A stretch of DNA of 64,000 bases from Hymenobacter radiodurans (GTDB lineage: Bacteria; Bacteroidota; Bacteroidia; Cytophagales; Hymenobacteraceae): positions 3,442,001 through 3,506,000 of the forward strand of contig NZ_CP037922.1 of the NCBI RefSeq assembly GCF_004355185.1, read 5' to 3'. Below are positions 1 through 9,575 of the stretch, piece after piece. The notes beneath the pieces are model-generated. The model was not told the DNA's origin. It saw only the letters and a program-made list of their open reading frames with translations, and did not search any database. The first letter of the stretch is position 1. Each line of letters starts with the position of its first letter. The position numbers and the translations under genes are program-made.

Positions 1-325
1 ATGAAAAGGCAACCACTATTTACCATTTTCTACCACATCCTAAAAAGCCGTTTTTAAGTTACTGGGGGCTTTTTTACAATCTAAAATCGGTTTTTATGAA
101 AAGAGTGGTAAACCGTGGTAGAGGTTTTGCCAAAATGTCAGGCTCTGTTTTGGAGCGACTCGCAAGCATATCCGCCGCAGCGGATTGCTTCCCTCATGCT
201 CACTCTTCAAATCCTTTATCTACTTCTGCATCAAGCATTGCAGCGTGCAGACGCGCATTCAGGCTCCCTCTATCCTGCACCTTTTCTAGCGCATTTTGCA
301 AGCTTCATATCGTATCTTTGCACTC
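1..325. other. Stretch without a supported gene at the window start
   Basis: I see no convincing gene here. The short open frames in this stretch have no recognisable domain. A half-terminator-like string (CTGGGGGCTTTTTT, 62-75) resembles one arm of the terminators found elsewhere in the window and may mark the end of a gene lying upstream. A -7 promoter box candidate sits at 313-320. Confidence 0.5.
313..320 (+). promoter_or_regulatory. Bacteroidota -7 promoter box (TATCTTTG)
   Basis: It matches TAnnTTTG exactly, the -7 element of the Bacteroidota primary sigma factor. It ends 5 bases before the GTG proposed as start of the next gene. No -33 TTTG at normal spacing is obvious, so this is a candidate only. 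Confidence 0.45.
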
Positions 326-775
326 GTGAAGCGCCCACTTACACATCGGATTTTTAGCGGTCTGCTGGCCCTGCTCATCCTCGCCGCATCGGTGGGGCTC
401 ACGGTGCAGCGGCGTACTTGCCACATTAGCGGGAGGAGCACGGCTAACTTCACCTTCAGTGCAGCCCTTGATGCGTGCCAGCCGAACAACGAAGCGCTCC
501 ATTGTAGCGCCTCCGCTACCTCGCAGTGGCGGCAAGCCTGCTGCGACCTTGCCACCGATTTACACAAGCTAAACGCACCCGCTCCCGCTACGCTGGGGGG
601 CAAATTTTTGGCTGGTCCAGCTATTAATACGTGGGCCACTTCTTCCGTTTGGCCACCTGTTCCGGCGGCGCTTCTGCTGGCGCAAGCAGCTTACCGCTGG
701 TATGCTAGCGACGCCTCGCCTCCACCCCGAGCAGGCCGCTTGTTGCTCGCTTTTGGCTGCATTTTGGTAGTATAA
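326..775 (+). CDS. Small Cys-rich membrane protein, HYC_CC_PP-like family
   Basis: About 149 residues if started at the GTG at 326; an in-frame start at 296 is possible but would lie upstream of the promoter box. The N-terminus has a hydrophobic segment (residues about 10-27) that looks like a signal peptide or anchor. It is followed by scattered cysteines (C32 before H33, C51, C60) and a CC pair at 72-73, then a Pro-rich stretch. This layout resembles the HYC_CC_PP family, found in Bacteroidota beside TonB receptors and HMA proteins. Exactly that neighbourhood follows here: receptor at 877, HMA protein at 3264. A role in metal (probably copper) handling in the envelope is inferred from context. 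No enzymatic motif is visible. The family match is by pattern, not by search. Confidence 0.6.
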   Translation: MKRPLTHRIFSGLLALLILAASVGLTVQRRTCHISGRSTANFTFSAALDACQPNNEALHCSASATSQWRQACCDLATDLHKLNAPAPATLGGKFLAGPAINTWATSSVWPPVPAALLLAQAAYRWYASDASPPPRAGRLLLAFGCILVV

Positions 776-876
776 AGTCTCTCCTATTCTCTGGCCTAGC
801 TGAACTGTATCGGCTTAGGCATGCGGATCATTTAGCTCCGCCATTGCTTTAGGAAATACTTCTACCTCTTTCTGTC

Positions 877-3181
877 ATGAATTTCTTTTCAGGGCGCAAC
901 TTACTGGCGCTGGGGGCTTTTTGCTACTCTTCAGCCAACCAGCGGCCGCCCAAACTCCGGCCAGCTTGCTCATACGTGGGCAGGTGACCGACGCCCCTGC
1001 CGCGGCTCCATTGCCCGGCGCTGTAGTACGCTGGCTCGAAGAGCCTGCGGGTGCTACCACCACCGATGCGGGGGCATTTTTAGCATCCTGCGACCCGCCC
1101 GTGGTGACTCTAACCGTCTTATTATTCAAGCCTTAGGCTACCGGCCCGACACGGTTATTGTAGGAGCCACGGAGCAACTCTTTGTGCGGATGGCCCTGCG
1201 CCGCTCTGCCGAGCTAGGCGAGGTGCGCGTAGAAGAACGAGCGCCTTCTTACTCTGGCATTACTCCTACCAATACGCAGGTCATTACCAGCCGCGACCTA
1301 ACTAAGTCGGCCTGCTGCAACTTGGCGGAGAGCTTCGAAACCAACGCCGCGGTTGAAGTTTCGACCACTGATGCAGTATCGGGGGCCAAGCAGATTCAGC
1401 TATTAGGCCTGGATGGGGCTTATTCTCTGCTTACGGTAGATAATCTGCCGGCTCTGCGTGGCCTAGCTACGCCGTACCGACTAAGCTATCTGGCTGGCCC
1501 CTGGATCGAGAGTATCGACATTATCAAGGGCATGGGCTCGGTGGTGAACGGCTACGAAAGCATGGCCGGCCAGGTGAATGTGCGCCTGCAAGATCCCGCC
1601 AAAACCGACCGTTTGCTCTTCAATGCGTACGTCAACGACCTCGGCAAATTCGATCTTAATCTCAACCTCTCGGCCCCCGTCAATAAGAAACTCAGCACGG
1701 CTCTCCTCCTCCACTCCGATCACCTCGGCCGCCGCGTCGACCGCAACAAGGACAACTTTCTGGATTTGCCTTTGGCCACTCAATTCAACGTGTTCAATAA
1801 GTGGAAATACCAATCGGGCAACGGCATTGTGAGCGAATTGGGGCTTGGTGCTCTGCGCGAAACCCGCCAGGGCGGGCAGGTAGGGTTCCGGGAAGAAGCG
1901 GGTAACCCTTACTACGGCACCTCTCTCCAGACGGACCGCTACACAGGCTTTTCCAAAACCTCTTACACCTGGCCCGGCCGGCCCTATCAGAGCCTAGGCC
2001 TGCTGCTAACCGCCACCGATCACGCTTTTGATTCACAGTATGGGCGCCGCACCTACGATGGTCGCCAGCGTACGGGCTTGGCTACTCTGCTTTTCCAAAG
2101 CGTACTGGGCAATACTGCCCACACCTACCGCGTGGGGCTGAGTTATCTGCACGATAATTATCGGGAAGTATTATTGCAACCTGATTACGCCTCTGCGCCC
2201 TCTGAAACGGCCGCCCAGCGCTACCAGCGCGAAAATCGGAGTCGCCAGGAACGGGTGCCGGGTGCCTTCGCCGAATACACGTATCAGAATGCTCGTAACC
2301 TAACTGTGGTAGGTGGCCTGCGCCTCGACCGTCATAACCTGTACGGCTGGTTCCTGACGCCCCGCCTCAATATTAAGTACGACGCCACCAAGAATACTGT
2401 GCTGCGCTTAGCCGGTGGCTCCGGTTTCCGCACCGCCAATCCCATTGCTGAAAATACGGGTATGCTGGTTAGTTCCCGCGACTTTGTGGTGTCGAATAAC
2501 CTGCGGCCGGAGCAAGCCTGGAATGTGGGGGGCAGTTTTACCCAATACTTTACGCTACTGGGCAAGCCCGCTACCTTCATAGCCGACTATTACCACACTG
2601 AGTTTCAGAACCAAGTAGTAGCCGATGCTTATTACTCGCCCTATCAGCTGAATATCAGCAATCTGCTGCCCGGTGGCCGCTCCTACTCGCGCAGCTTTCA
2701 GGCGGAGGTGCAGGTAACGCCAGTGAAGGGTTTGGAGGCTAAAGCGGCCTATAAATATCTGGATGTGCGCACCGACTATACGGGTCAGCTATTGGCCAAG
2801 CCACTCACGTCTTCCCATCGCATTTTCGCTAATATCGGTTACGCCACTGCCTTCGATAAGTGGCGCGCCGACCTGACGATGCAGGGTTTCGGCAAGCGCC
2901 CCTTGGCTATGAGCCCAGGCGTGGAAGGACAGCATAGCGGGCACGTGCCAGGCGAGCCGCTGCCCATGGCGCCCCGCTTTGCCTTGTTCAATACTCAGGT
3001 TACCCGCGCCTTCAAGCACTGGGAAGCCTACGTTGGCGTTGAGAACTTAACGAACTATCGCCAGCGCAACCCCATTATGGGAGCCAATGACCCATTTGGG
3101 CCGAATTTTGACGCAGCTATGGTTTGGGGACCAGTTTATGGTCGACTCACTTACGTTGGTTTTCGCTTCCGGCTGGAGTAG
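877..3181 (+). CDS. TonB-dependent receptor, interrupted by two frameshifts
   Basis: Outer-membrane TonB-dependent receptor. The intact part (1184-3181, 665 residues) carries the plug (VITSRDLTKSACCNLAESF, then GLDGAYSLLTVDNLP and IDIIKGMGSVVNGYESMAGQ) and a long beta-barrel ending in aromatic-rich strands. The N-terminus is split over three frames. From ATG 877 a signal peptide runs into the G run at 912-916. A second frame continues with QPAAAQTP and a carboxypeptidase-regulatory-like domain (RGQVTDAPAAAPLPGA) up to the G run at 1070-1074. The third frame continues with LIIQALGYRPDTVIVG into the receptor. Adding one G to each run restores a continuous protein with a clean signal peptide. 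Its neighbours, a Cys-rich small protein and a secreted HMA protein, suggest a metal or metal-chelate substrate. The frameshifts may be assembly errors. Confidence 0.85.
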
Positions 3182-3263
3182 TTAACCATCGACCTGCTGA
3201 TAGAGATAATAAAAGCCCCCAGCAGCGTAAAACCTTATTATTTACTTCAAAAACAACCTTCGC

Positions 3264-3656
3264 ATGAAAAGCCTTAAGTCCATCCTCTTCACCTTCCTGT
3301 TAGTAGCCTTAGCGCCGCTGGCCCACGCCCAAACGAAGGCACCTGCCAAGGTAAAAGCTGACGCTACGGCTCAGATTGCCCTTAAAACATCCGCCGTGTG
3401 CGACATGTGTAAAACCCGGCTCGAGAAGGCACTAGCCTACGAGAAAGGGGTTCAGGCAGCTAACCTCGATGTACCTACTCAGATGCTCACGGTTACCTAC
3501 CGCCCTGATAAGACCAACCCTGCCACCCTGCGCACGGCTGTACAGCGCACCGGCTACGATGCCGACGCCCAGCCCGCCGACACACGCGCCTATGATAAGC
3601 TGCCTGAGTGCTGCAAAAAAACCAACGCTGTTCATAGCGACGGGGCAAAGCACTAG
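3264..3656 (+). CDS. Secreted heavy-metal-associated (HMA) domain protein
   Basis: 130 residues. It has a signal peptide (residues 1-23, ending AHAQ), then an HMA-type fold with the metal-binding motif CDMC (C46, C49) inside LKTSAVCDMCKTRLEKAL. The rest of the domain fits a ferredoxin-like beta-alpha-beta (VTYRPDKTNPATLRTAVQRTGYDA). The tail adds a CC pair (C116-C117) and a terminal His. It therefore looks like a periplasmic soft-metal binder, most likely Cu(I). It lies 82 bases after the TonB receptor and is followed by a strong terminator, so it closes the locus. Start chosen at the ATG giving the signal peptide. Confidence 0.8.
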   Translation: MKSLKSILFTFLLVALAPLAHAQTKAPAKVKADATAQIALKTSAVCDMCKTRLEKALAYEKGVQAANLDVPTQMLTVTYRPDKTNPATLRTAVQRTGYDADAQPADTRAYDKLPECCKKTNAVHSDGAKH

Positions 3657-3672
3657 CCTTATGCAAGCAACT

Positions 3673-3706
3673 AAAAAGCCCGGACCATTTCTGGTCCGGG
3701 CTTTTT
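3673..3706. terminator. Intrinsic terminator, bidirectional
   Basis: AAAAAGCCCGGACC pairs with GGTCCGGGCTTTTT around the loop ATTTCT. It lies 17 bases after the HMA gene stop and ends the metal locus. Confidence 0.85.
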
Positions 3707-4017
3707 AGTTGAGCTAAACTTTAGAATTACTTCATAGACTTTTTAAGATCTGAGCCTAACATATAACCTATCATAGACAAAAGCTAAAAATGTATGCTCC
3801 GGGAACGTTGCAACTTTTCCGGCAATACTTACAAACTGAGAATCCGTCTAAATAAAGTTTATCATTTTTTTATTAAGCATTTAATAGATCAAGAAGGGGC
3901 AAGAGTAGATCAGCAGGCACTTTTTCTGGTTGAGTACTGAAAGATGTATACCAATGGTATTCCTAACTATCTAAATCTTATTATATTCACAGCCTACTAA
4001 TTATCAAATTTCCATTT
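3707..4017. other. AT-rich intergenic region
   Basis: Roughly 310 bases, markedly AT-richer than the flanking genes, between the metal locus and the LytTR regulator. I see no gene, repeat or clear hairpin. It presumably holds the regulator's promoter. Confidence 0.5.
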
Positions 4018-4755
4018 ATGAAGATCAGTTGTCTGCTTCTCGACGATGACCCGCTGGTGCTGGAGTTGTTGCAGGCGTATATAGCCATGACGGATATACT
4101 GGAAGTGAAGGCCGTGTTTACCGATCCGTTGGAGGCCCACAGCTACCTTACCAGCCACGATGTGCAGGTGCTGTTCTCTGATGTTACGATGCCTCACCTC
4201 AGTGGCCTCGATCTGGTACGAGCCCTACGTCAGCCGCCGCTGGTAGTCCTGATGACTTCCTTTCCGCAGTACGCTATGGAAGCCTTTAACCTCGACGTCA
4301 TCGACTTCTTGTTAAAGCCTATTTCCCTCGATCGTTTTTTGCGCTCTGTCAGCAAAGCAGTAAGCTTAATTCGCAATTCTTCGTCGAGCGAAGCTGAGAT
4401 ATACGACCAGATTCTGCGCCCGGGCTCCTTTTTCATCCGCACAGATTCCCAGTTTGTACGCCTACATTACCGCGACGTGCTGTATATGGAGGCCCTCAAG
4501 GACTTCACTAAGATTAATACCGCCGACGGACGCACTCATTTAACACTGGTTAACCTCAAAAATTTGGAAGAACAATTACCCACTGGCATGTTCGTGCGCA
4601 CCCATCGCTCTTATCTAGTCAATGCCAACCATATTGAGTCGGTAAGCACCCATGAAGTGCGCGTTGGTAGCCACTGCCTACCTGTAGGGCAAACGTACCG
4701 GGAACGCCTGACGGAGGGTGTTATCGGCCGCTCACTTATCCGGCGGCAACATTAG
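4018..4755 (+). CDS. LytTR family response regulator
   Basis: 245 residues. An N-terminal receiver domain has the acidic pair D9-D11, phospho-acceptor D55 in FSDVTMPHLSG and a KPIS lysine motif. A C-terminal LytTR DNA-binding domain follows (about 140-240: FIRTDSQFVRLHYRDVLYMEAL, then FVRTHRSYLVN). It belongs to the LytT/AlgR type, which binds direct repeats upstream of targets. It converges on the TPR histidine kinase and the two coding regions overlap by about 20 bases at their 3' ends. The kinase is a plausible partner although the genes are not co-transcribed. Confidence 0.9.
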   Translation: MKISCLLLDDDPLVLELLQAYIAMTDILEVKAVFTDPLEAHSYLTSHDVQVLFSDVTMPHLSGLDLVRALRQPPLVVLMTSFPQYAMEAFNLDVIDFLLKPISLDRFLRSVSKAVSLIRNSSSSEAEIYDQILRPGSFFIRTDSQFVRLHYRDVLYMEALKDFTKINTADGRTHLTLVNLKNLEEQLPTGMFVRTHRSYLVNANHIESVSTHEVRVGSHCLPVGQTYRERLTEGVIGRSLIRRQH

Positions 4756-6922
4756 GGTTCCGACTAATTCCGAGAATCTGAGTTGAGGCGGGCAAAGTGA
4801 ACCGGAAGATACTGCCCTGCCCTACCTCACTCTCAAAGCTAAGTTTGCCGCCGTTGCGCTCCACAAAGTCTTTGCAGAGCAGCAGGCCCAGACCAGTACC
4901 TTTCTCACGGGCCGTGCCGAGCGTAGTATGAGGTCCGCCCTGCCCAAAGATTTTCTCCCGATCGGTAGTGGAAATACCCATCCCTGAGTCGGTGACCGTA
5001 ATTTCCCACATAGTGCCCAAGGGCTGCGCTGCTACGGTTACGGTACCAGCAGCAGGTGTAAACTTAATGGCATTCGCCACCAGATTGCGCAGCACCAACC
5101 GAATCATATTCAGGTCGGCGTGCACTACACAGGGTTCCTCGACGTGGTTTAGCAAGTAAATTCCTTTTCGTTCGGCATCACTGAGCAGCAGCGACAGGGT
5201 TTCCTCCACAGCCTCATCGAGGTATACGGGCTCAGGCCGAGTTGCTTCGCCCCCCATCTGTGCCGCTGACCAATTCAGCAGGTTGTCGAGCAGGCTCAGA
5301 GTAGTATCCAACATTCGGCTAAGCCGTTCGGAGTGTACTGCAAGCCGCTCAGGAGGCAATGCGCCCATATTGAGTAGGGAAAGCATTGAATACAAAGACC
5401 CCAGCGGGCTGCGCAAATCATGCGAAATCACCGAGAACAACGTGTTTTTGGTTCGGTTTAGCTGTCCTAATTCATCACGTTGAGCCTGGATATCTACGTT
5501 CTGCTGCTGCAGCAAACTATTGAGGCGGCGATGGCGGCGGCGACTACGATATAATACCCCAGCCAGCACGATCAGCACGGCTGTTCCGGTCAAGAGCACA
5601 TCACGCAACAGTTGCTGACGGCGCAGCTGGCTGGCCTGAATTTGCCGGTCTTTAGTCAGCAACTGAATTTCGCGCTCCTTCTTTTCAGTTTCATAGCGCG
5701 TCTGCAATTCAGCCACCTGCGCTGAACGTTGCTCGGCAAATACACTATCCTGCAACTCAGCATAATGACGCAAAGCGTCCAGACTCAATGAATACTGGTT
5801 GTCGCGCTGGTACAGATTTGACAGCGACTGATAAATGCTACTCACCCGGCTAAGCGCGCCTGCCTGCCGGGCCAAGGGCAAAGCTTGCTTTAGGTAAGCG
5901 CTGGCCCGCTCATGATTGCCAATTGAATCGTGGGCAGTGGCCAAGCAGTGCAGCAGGTCGGCGGTATAGCCTGGAGCCGTGGTAGGGGGCAAATTGGTAA
6001 GCGCCTGGGTATAAAATCCCATTGCCACTTCCTGGTTGTTCATGGCCTGATATACCTGTCCAATGCTGGCAAGCGTTTGGCCGGTGCAGGCACTATCCTG
6101 ATACTCTAATGCCTTGCGGTAAGCACGTTGCAGATGATAAAGGGCGCGGCTGTAGTGGCGCTGTTGGCGGTGTACATGGGCCATATTGTTCATAGCTACC
6201 ACCGTCTGGTACTCGTTTCCAGCCTTTTGCCAAGCTACTAGCGCCTGCTCGTGGTTTTTCAGGGCTTGGGGCCATTTAGCCTCGCTAGTATATAAATGCC
6301 CTAGCAATTCATGCCCATGAGCCACACCAGCTAGGTTCTGAAGCACAGTAAACGATTTCAAAGCAAGCAGATATGTTTCGCGGGCCTTGCCGGTATCGCC
6401 TTGGCTAAACTGGGCACTACCTAACGCATACCGAACGGTGGCGGCTTTATCCGAATTACGCGTCCGTACATAGTAGCGTAGCGCGGCGGCGAAGTGTGGC
6501 TCCGCCTCATCATAGCGGTGCAAGCCTTCCAGAGCACGTCCTAGTTGCAATTGCGCAACAGCAGTCTGGGGGGCATTTTTAACTTTCGTAGCAGCTTCTA
6601 AAGCAATTTTGGCCTGCTTCAGAACGTGAAGTGGATCGGCTACAGTAACCGGGTGACTGGCTTGCTGATGCTGTTGGGCAAAGGTAAGAGGTGTCGGATT
6701 TGACGCATACACTGTAGTGCCCAAGCCGGCACCAATCAACAAGACGAGAATGACCCTACTTGCGCAGTTAATTGAGAGTTCTAATAGTAGGTTTGCTTCC
6801 CACCTTGTCCACAGTGAACCCGCCATACTCAGACAAGCCTGCGCTTGTTGAGCCCGGCGGGCACAAGTAGTGATTAAAGCCCTAAAAACGGTGGTAACTA
6901 TCAAAACGTCAACCTGAAACAC
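4736..6922 (-). CDS. TPR-repeat sensor histidine kinase
   Basis: Up to 728 residues from a GTG at 6922. An ATG at 6826 also fits and leaves the hydrophobic segment RVILVLLIGAGLG as signal or anchor. The sensor part is a series of tetratricopeptide repeats (about residues 95-400), followed by a coiled coil, one membrane span (about 441-458), then HisKA with H501 in SVISHDLRSPLGSL, an N box (LVLRNLVANAIKFTP), the G1 box DSGMGIS and the G2 box GTGLGLLLCKDF. This is the common Bacteroidota architecture of a periplasmic TPR sensor with a cytoplasmic kinase. It has no fused receiver. The convergent LytTR regulator is the obvious candidate partner. Confidence 0.88.
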   Translation of the reverse strand: MFQVDVLIVTTVFRALITTCARRAQQAQACLSMAGSLWTRWEANLLLELSINCASRVILVLLIGAGLGTTVYASNPTPLTFAQQHQQASHPVTVADPLHVLKQAKIALEAATKVKNAPQTAVAQLQLGRALEGLHRYDEAEPHFAAALRYYVRTRNSDKAATVRYALGSAQFSQGDTGKARETYLLALKSFTVLQNLAGVAHGHELLGHLYTSEAKWPQALKNHEQALVAWQKAGNEYQTVVAMNNMAHVHRQQRHYSRALYHLQRAYRKALEYQDSACTGQTLASIGQVYQAMNNQEVAMGFYTQALTNLPPTTAPGYTADLLHCLATAHDSIGNHERASAYLKQALPLARQAGALSRVSSIYQSLSNLYQRDNQYSLSLDALRHYAELQDSVFAEQRSAQVAELQTRYETEKKEREIQLLTKDRQIQASQLRRQQLLRDVLLTGTAVLIVLAGVLYRSRRRHRRLNSLLQQQNVDIQAQRDELGQLNRTKNTLFSVISHDLRSPLGSLYSMLSLLNMGALPPERLAVHSERLSRMLDTTLSLLDNLLNWSAAQMGGEATRPEPVYLDEAVEETLSLLLSDAERKGIYLLNHVEEPCVVHADLNMIRLVLRNLVANAIKFTPAAGTVTVAAQPLGTMWEITVTDSGMGISTTDREKIFGQGGPHTTLGTAREKGTGLGLLLCKDFVERNGGKLSFESEVGQGSIFRFTLPASTQILGISRNPNVAAG

Positions 6923-7131
6923 TATATTGTGACAAGTTGGTATTTTTTTAGTTATGAAAAAATATTAAGATATATCTATCTACTATAAAAGAACGATTCA
7001 ACCTAAACAGGGCCTATTTTGGGCCATCATTGAGTAAAATTATTTTATTTTTAAATGTAATTATTCTTATTAAACTATTCTAAATACGAACTAAATGAAT
7101 GCTCAACACTGAGCTTGGTGTAGATAAAATA

Positions 7132-7884
7132 CTAACGAGCAGCAGTCTCTTTCGCCTGCCACAGCCGCCACCAAGGCAAATAGGGCTGGTCGTGGTGCTC
7201 GTAGTGATAGCCGAAGAAATAACAGCTCATGAACGCCCACAAATGATGGCGAAACTGACTGCGAGATTTATGCAAGTTGTGCTCGGCGTGCTCGCCGCGG
7301 TGGGGCAGATACGTACCAAAAAAGAACAGCTGCACCGTAGCCAGAATAGCCGGCACCATCCAGAAGGCAATGACATTCGCCTGCGGGAAAGATAGCTTCA
7401 ACACATTGTAGGTTGCCGCCATCAGTACAATCTGCCACCATGTAACGTAATTCCAGGCAAAGCGCGCCAGCCAGGGCAAAAAACCTGGGTGATGACCATC
7501 GTGAAAATCGGGGTCATCATGGGTGCCCACATGGCGGTGATGCTGGTGATGCTTCGGCAGCATCCGAGGAAACCAGTTGAAAGCAAATAACAATGCAGCC
7601 ACAGTGCCCAAGCCATTATTCAGGCGTTTATCAGCGCTTACCACGCCATGCATTGCGTCGTGGGCGGTGATAAATAGGCCCGTATACAAATGTGTTTGGA
7701 GTAACAGCAGTAGGTACGGCCACGGCGTACGCCAATTAGGCTCGTAAAACGCCAGTAGAAACGTTAATAAAGCCCCCCAACTCAGCATAATCACCCCAGC
7801 AACTAGCACACCCTTATTGCCAACTGGCGCAGGTTTGAGGCGCGTAGTAGCAGCGGAAGGATGAGCGGTTGCTGTTGTATGCAT
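7132..7884 (-). CDS. crtW: Beta-carotene ketolase (CrtW type)
   Basis: 250 residues of the membrane fatty-acid-desaturase fold. Three di-iron histidine boxes are visible: HDAMH at 75-79, HHQHH at 112-116 and HYEHH at 227-231. Four hydrophobic stretches lie between them. The length and boxes fit CrtW, the 4(4')-ketolase that adds keto groups to beta-ionone rings of carotenoids, better than a lipid desaturase. Its place beside ispH, crtB, crtI and crtZ supports this. It lies about 100 bases downstream of ispH on the same strand. The exact substrate cannot be read from sequence. Confidence 0.85.
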   Translation of the reverse strand: MHTTATAHPSAATTRLKPAPVGNKGVLVAGVIMLSWGALLTFLLAFYEPNWRTPWPYLLLLLQTHLYTGLFITAHDAMHGVVSADKRLNNGLGTVAALLFAFNWFPRMLPKHHQHHRHVGTHDDPDFHDGHHPGFLPWLARFAWNYVTWWQIVLMAATYNVLKLSFPQANVIAFWMVPAILATVQLFFFGTYLPHRGEHAEHNLHKSRSQFRHHLWAFMSCYFFGYHYEHHDQPYLPWWRLWQAKETAAR

Positions 7885-7980
7885 CAGGTGTCACTAACGT
7901 TGTATGAAGTATGGCCGCGCTTACCAACGCGAAGCATCTTAAAGAGCAAATACTGCTTTATAATTCCGTTGTTGTAAGGC

Positions 7981-8829
7981 TCAGAGCGCCAACAGAGCGT
8001 CGCGTACATCTTCCATGAGCCACATGGGCGTACTGGTAGCCCCACAAATACCAACTGATTGGCCTGGCTCAAACCAACTGGCACAAATTTCTTCCACTTT
8101 CGAAATAAAGTGGGTTTGAGGGTTGGTATCCTTGCAGACTTGATAGAGCACTTTGCCGTTACTGCTCTTCGTGCCCGACACAAATACAATTTGGTCGAAC
8201 TGGGCAGCAAACTTACGAAGGTCTTTATCCCGGTTGCTCACCTGCCGACAGATGGTATCGTTGGCATTGATGGCGTAACCTCGCTCTTCCAGTTCACCCT
8301 TAATGCGGTAAAAGCTGTCGGTGCTTTTCGTGGTTTGGCTGTAGAGTGTGATGTTGGGGGGCAATTCGTGGCCCAACAACTCGTCTAGGTTCTCGAAAAC
8401 GACGGCGTTGCCGCTGGTCTGGCCCAGTAAGCCGCGCACTTCAGCGTGACCGTGCTTGCCGTAAATGAATATTTTTTCCTGCTTATCGTAGCTGGTTTTG
8501 ATGCGATTTTGCAGCTTCAGCACCACCGGGCACGAAGCGTCAATCAAGGTCAGATTATTTTCTAAGCCTGTTTGGTAAGTACTGGGTGGCTCGCCGTGGG
8601 CCCGAATCAGTACTTTCTCATCGCGCAATTGCGCCAGGGTATCGTAGTCAATAATGCGCAGTCCACGCTCTTCCAGGCGCTCTACTTCCTCGTCATTGTG
8701 CACAATGTCGCCTAGGCAGTATAAGTAGCCCTGTTCTTCCAGGATATCTTCGGCCATTTGGATGGCATAGATAACACCGAAGCAAAAGCCAGAGTTAGGG
8801 TCGATACGGACGCTCAGATGGTGCGGCAT
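7981..8829 (-). CDS. ispH: 4-hydroxy-3-methylbut-2-enyl diphosphate reductase
   Basis: 282 residues, the last enzyme of the MEP (non-mevalonate) isoprenoid pathway, making IPP and DMAPP with a 4Fe-4S cluster. The three cluster cysteines are visible: C16 in SGFCFGV, C100 in DASCPVV and C194 in DTICRQV. Substrate-binding motifs RAHGE, GKHGHAEV and SGTKSSN are present, as is the C-terminal ICGATSTP. A complete protein of normal length. Being upstream of crtW within the pigment cluster, it links isoprenoid precursor supply to carotenoid synthesis. Confidence 0.95.
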   Translation of the reverse strand: MPHHLSVRIDPNSGFCFGVIYAIQMAEDILEEQGYLYCLGDIVHNDEEVERLEERGLRIIDYDTLAQLRDEKVLIRAHGEPPSTYQTGLENNLTLIDASCPVVLKLQNRIKTSYDKQEKIFIYGKHGHAEVRGLLGQTSGNAVVFENLDELLGHELPPNITLYSQTTKSTDSFYRIKGELEERGYAINANDTICRQVSNRDKDLRKFAAQFDQIVFVSGTKSSNGKVLYQVCKDTNPQTHFISKVEEICASWFEPGQSVGICGATSTPMWLMEDVRDALLAL

Positions 8830-9098
8830 AAATCGGTAACCATGAAAATGGCCGGAAGGTTATCGGCCGAAAGGTGCCCTGCTGATATGGTAAGCAATAA
8901 GTTAGGCTTGTAGTTCAGCTTACGATGCCTAGAAGCTGATTATCTGTCTTCTACAAGTTCTTAAATCCAATGTTTTCTTCAAAAGGAAAATAACAAGATT
9001 AAGCAGTCATGCGCGTTAGAAGGCGGCGGGTGATGTAGCTTTGAGCGCTGATTCAGCTGAACCCTCGCCATCCCACGACCCTTCCCTCCTACTGCCTC

Positions 9099-9566
9099 TT
9101 GGTTCGCTCCTTGTTTTCCCTCACCCTGCTACAAGTAATAGCCTTCGTTTCGGCGGCCTCAGCGCTCTGTTGCACCGGTACTACCGATTCCGATATGTCT
9201 GCCAGCCACGCCATTAGCGGCAGCGTTACTAACCTGCGGAATGCTCGCGGCACCTGCTACGTATCGCTTTACAACCGCAAAGAAGGGTTTCCGGGCAAGA
9301 AGTCGATAGCGACTCAAAAAGTGCAGTTAACGGCAAAGGAGTGCGTTTTCATCTTTGAGAAGCTGCCTAAAGGCGACTACGCCATAGCGGCCTACCACGA
9401 CGAGAACAACAACGGCCGTCTCGACACCAATTTCATCGGTATTCCTACTGAGGGCTTCGCGTTCTCCAATAATCCGAGTGCTACGATGGGCCCGCCGTCT
9501 TTTGCCGAAGCAAAAGTAGTGGTGCATAGCAGCCGCGTGAAGGTGCAGCTAACGATGAAATATTAG
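9099..9566 (+). CDS. DUF2141 domain secreted protein
   Basis: About 155 residues. An N-terminal hydrophobic segment with cysteines near its end (SALCCTG) suggests a lipoprotein or exported protein. The body is a DUF2141-type beta-sandwich: ISGSVTNLRNARGTCYVSLYN, then KLPKGDYAIAAYHDENNNGRLDTNFIGIPTEGFAFSNN. The DxNxNGxLD run resembles a calcium-binding loop. The only start that keeps the signal peptide is the TTG at 9099. It is transcribed opposite to the carotenoid genes around it; DUF2141 genes are often near carotenoid genes in Bacteroidota. Function unknown. Confidence 0.8.
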   Translation: MVRSLFSLTLLQVIAFVSAASALCCTGTTDSDMSASHAISGSVTNLRNARGTCYVSLYNRKEGFPGKKSIATQKVQLTAKECVFIFEKLPKGDYAIAAYHDENNNGRLDTNFIGIPTEGFAFSNNPSATMGPPSFAEAKVVVHSSRVKVQLTMKY

Positions 9567-9575
9567 ACTCCGGTA

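Noticed and set aside
96..357. Two overlapping short frames at the window start
   Set aside because: Ser/Ala-rich translations without domain, start context or conservation clues; one overlaps the first supported gene in another frame.
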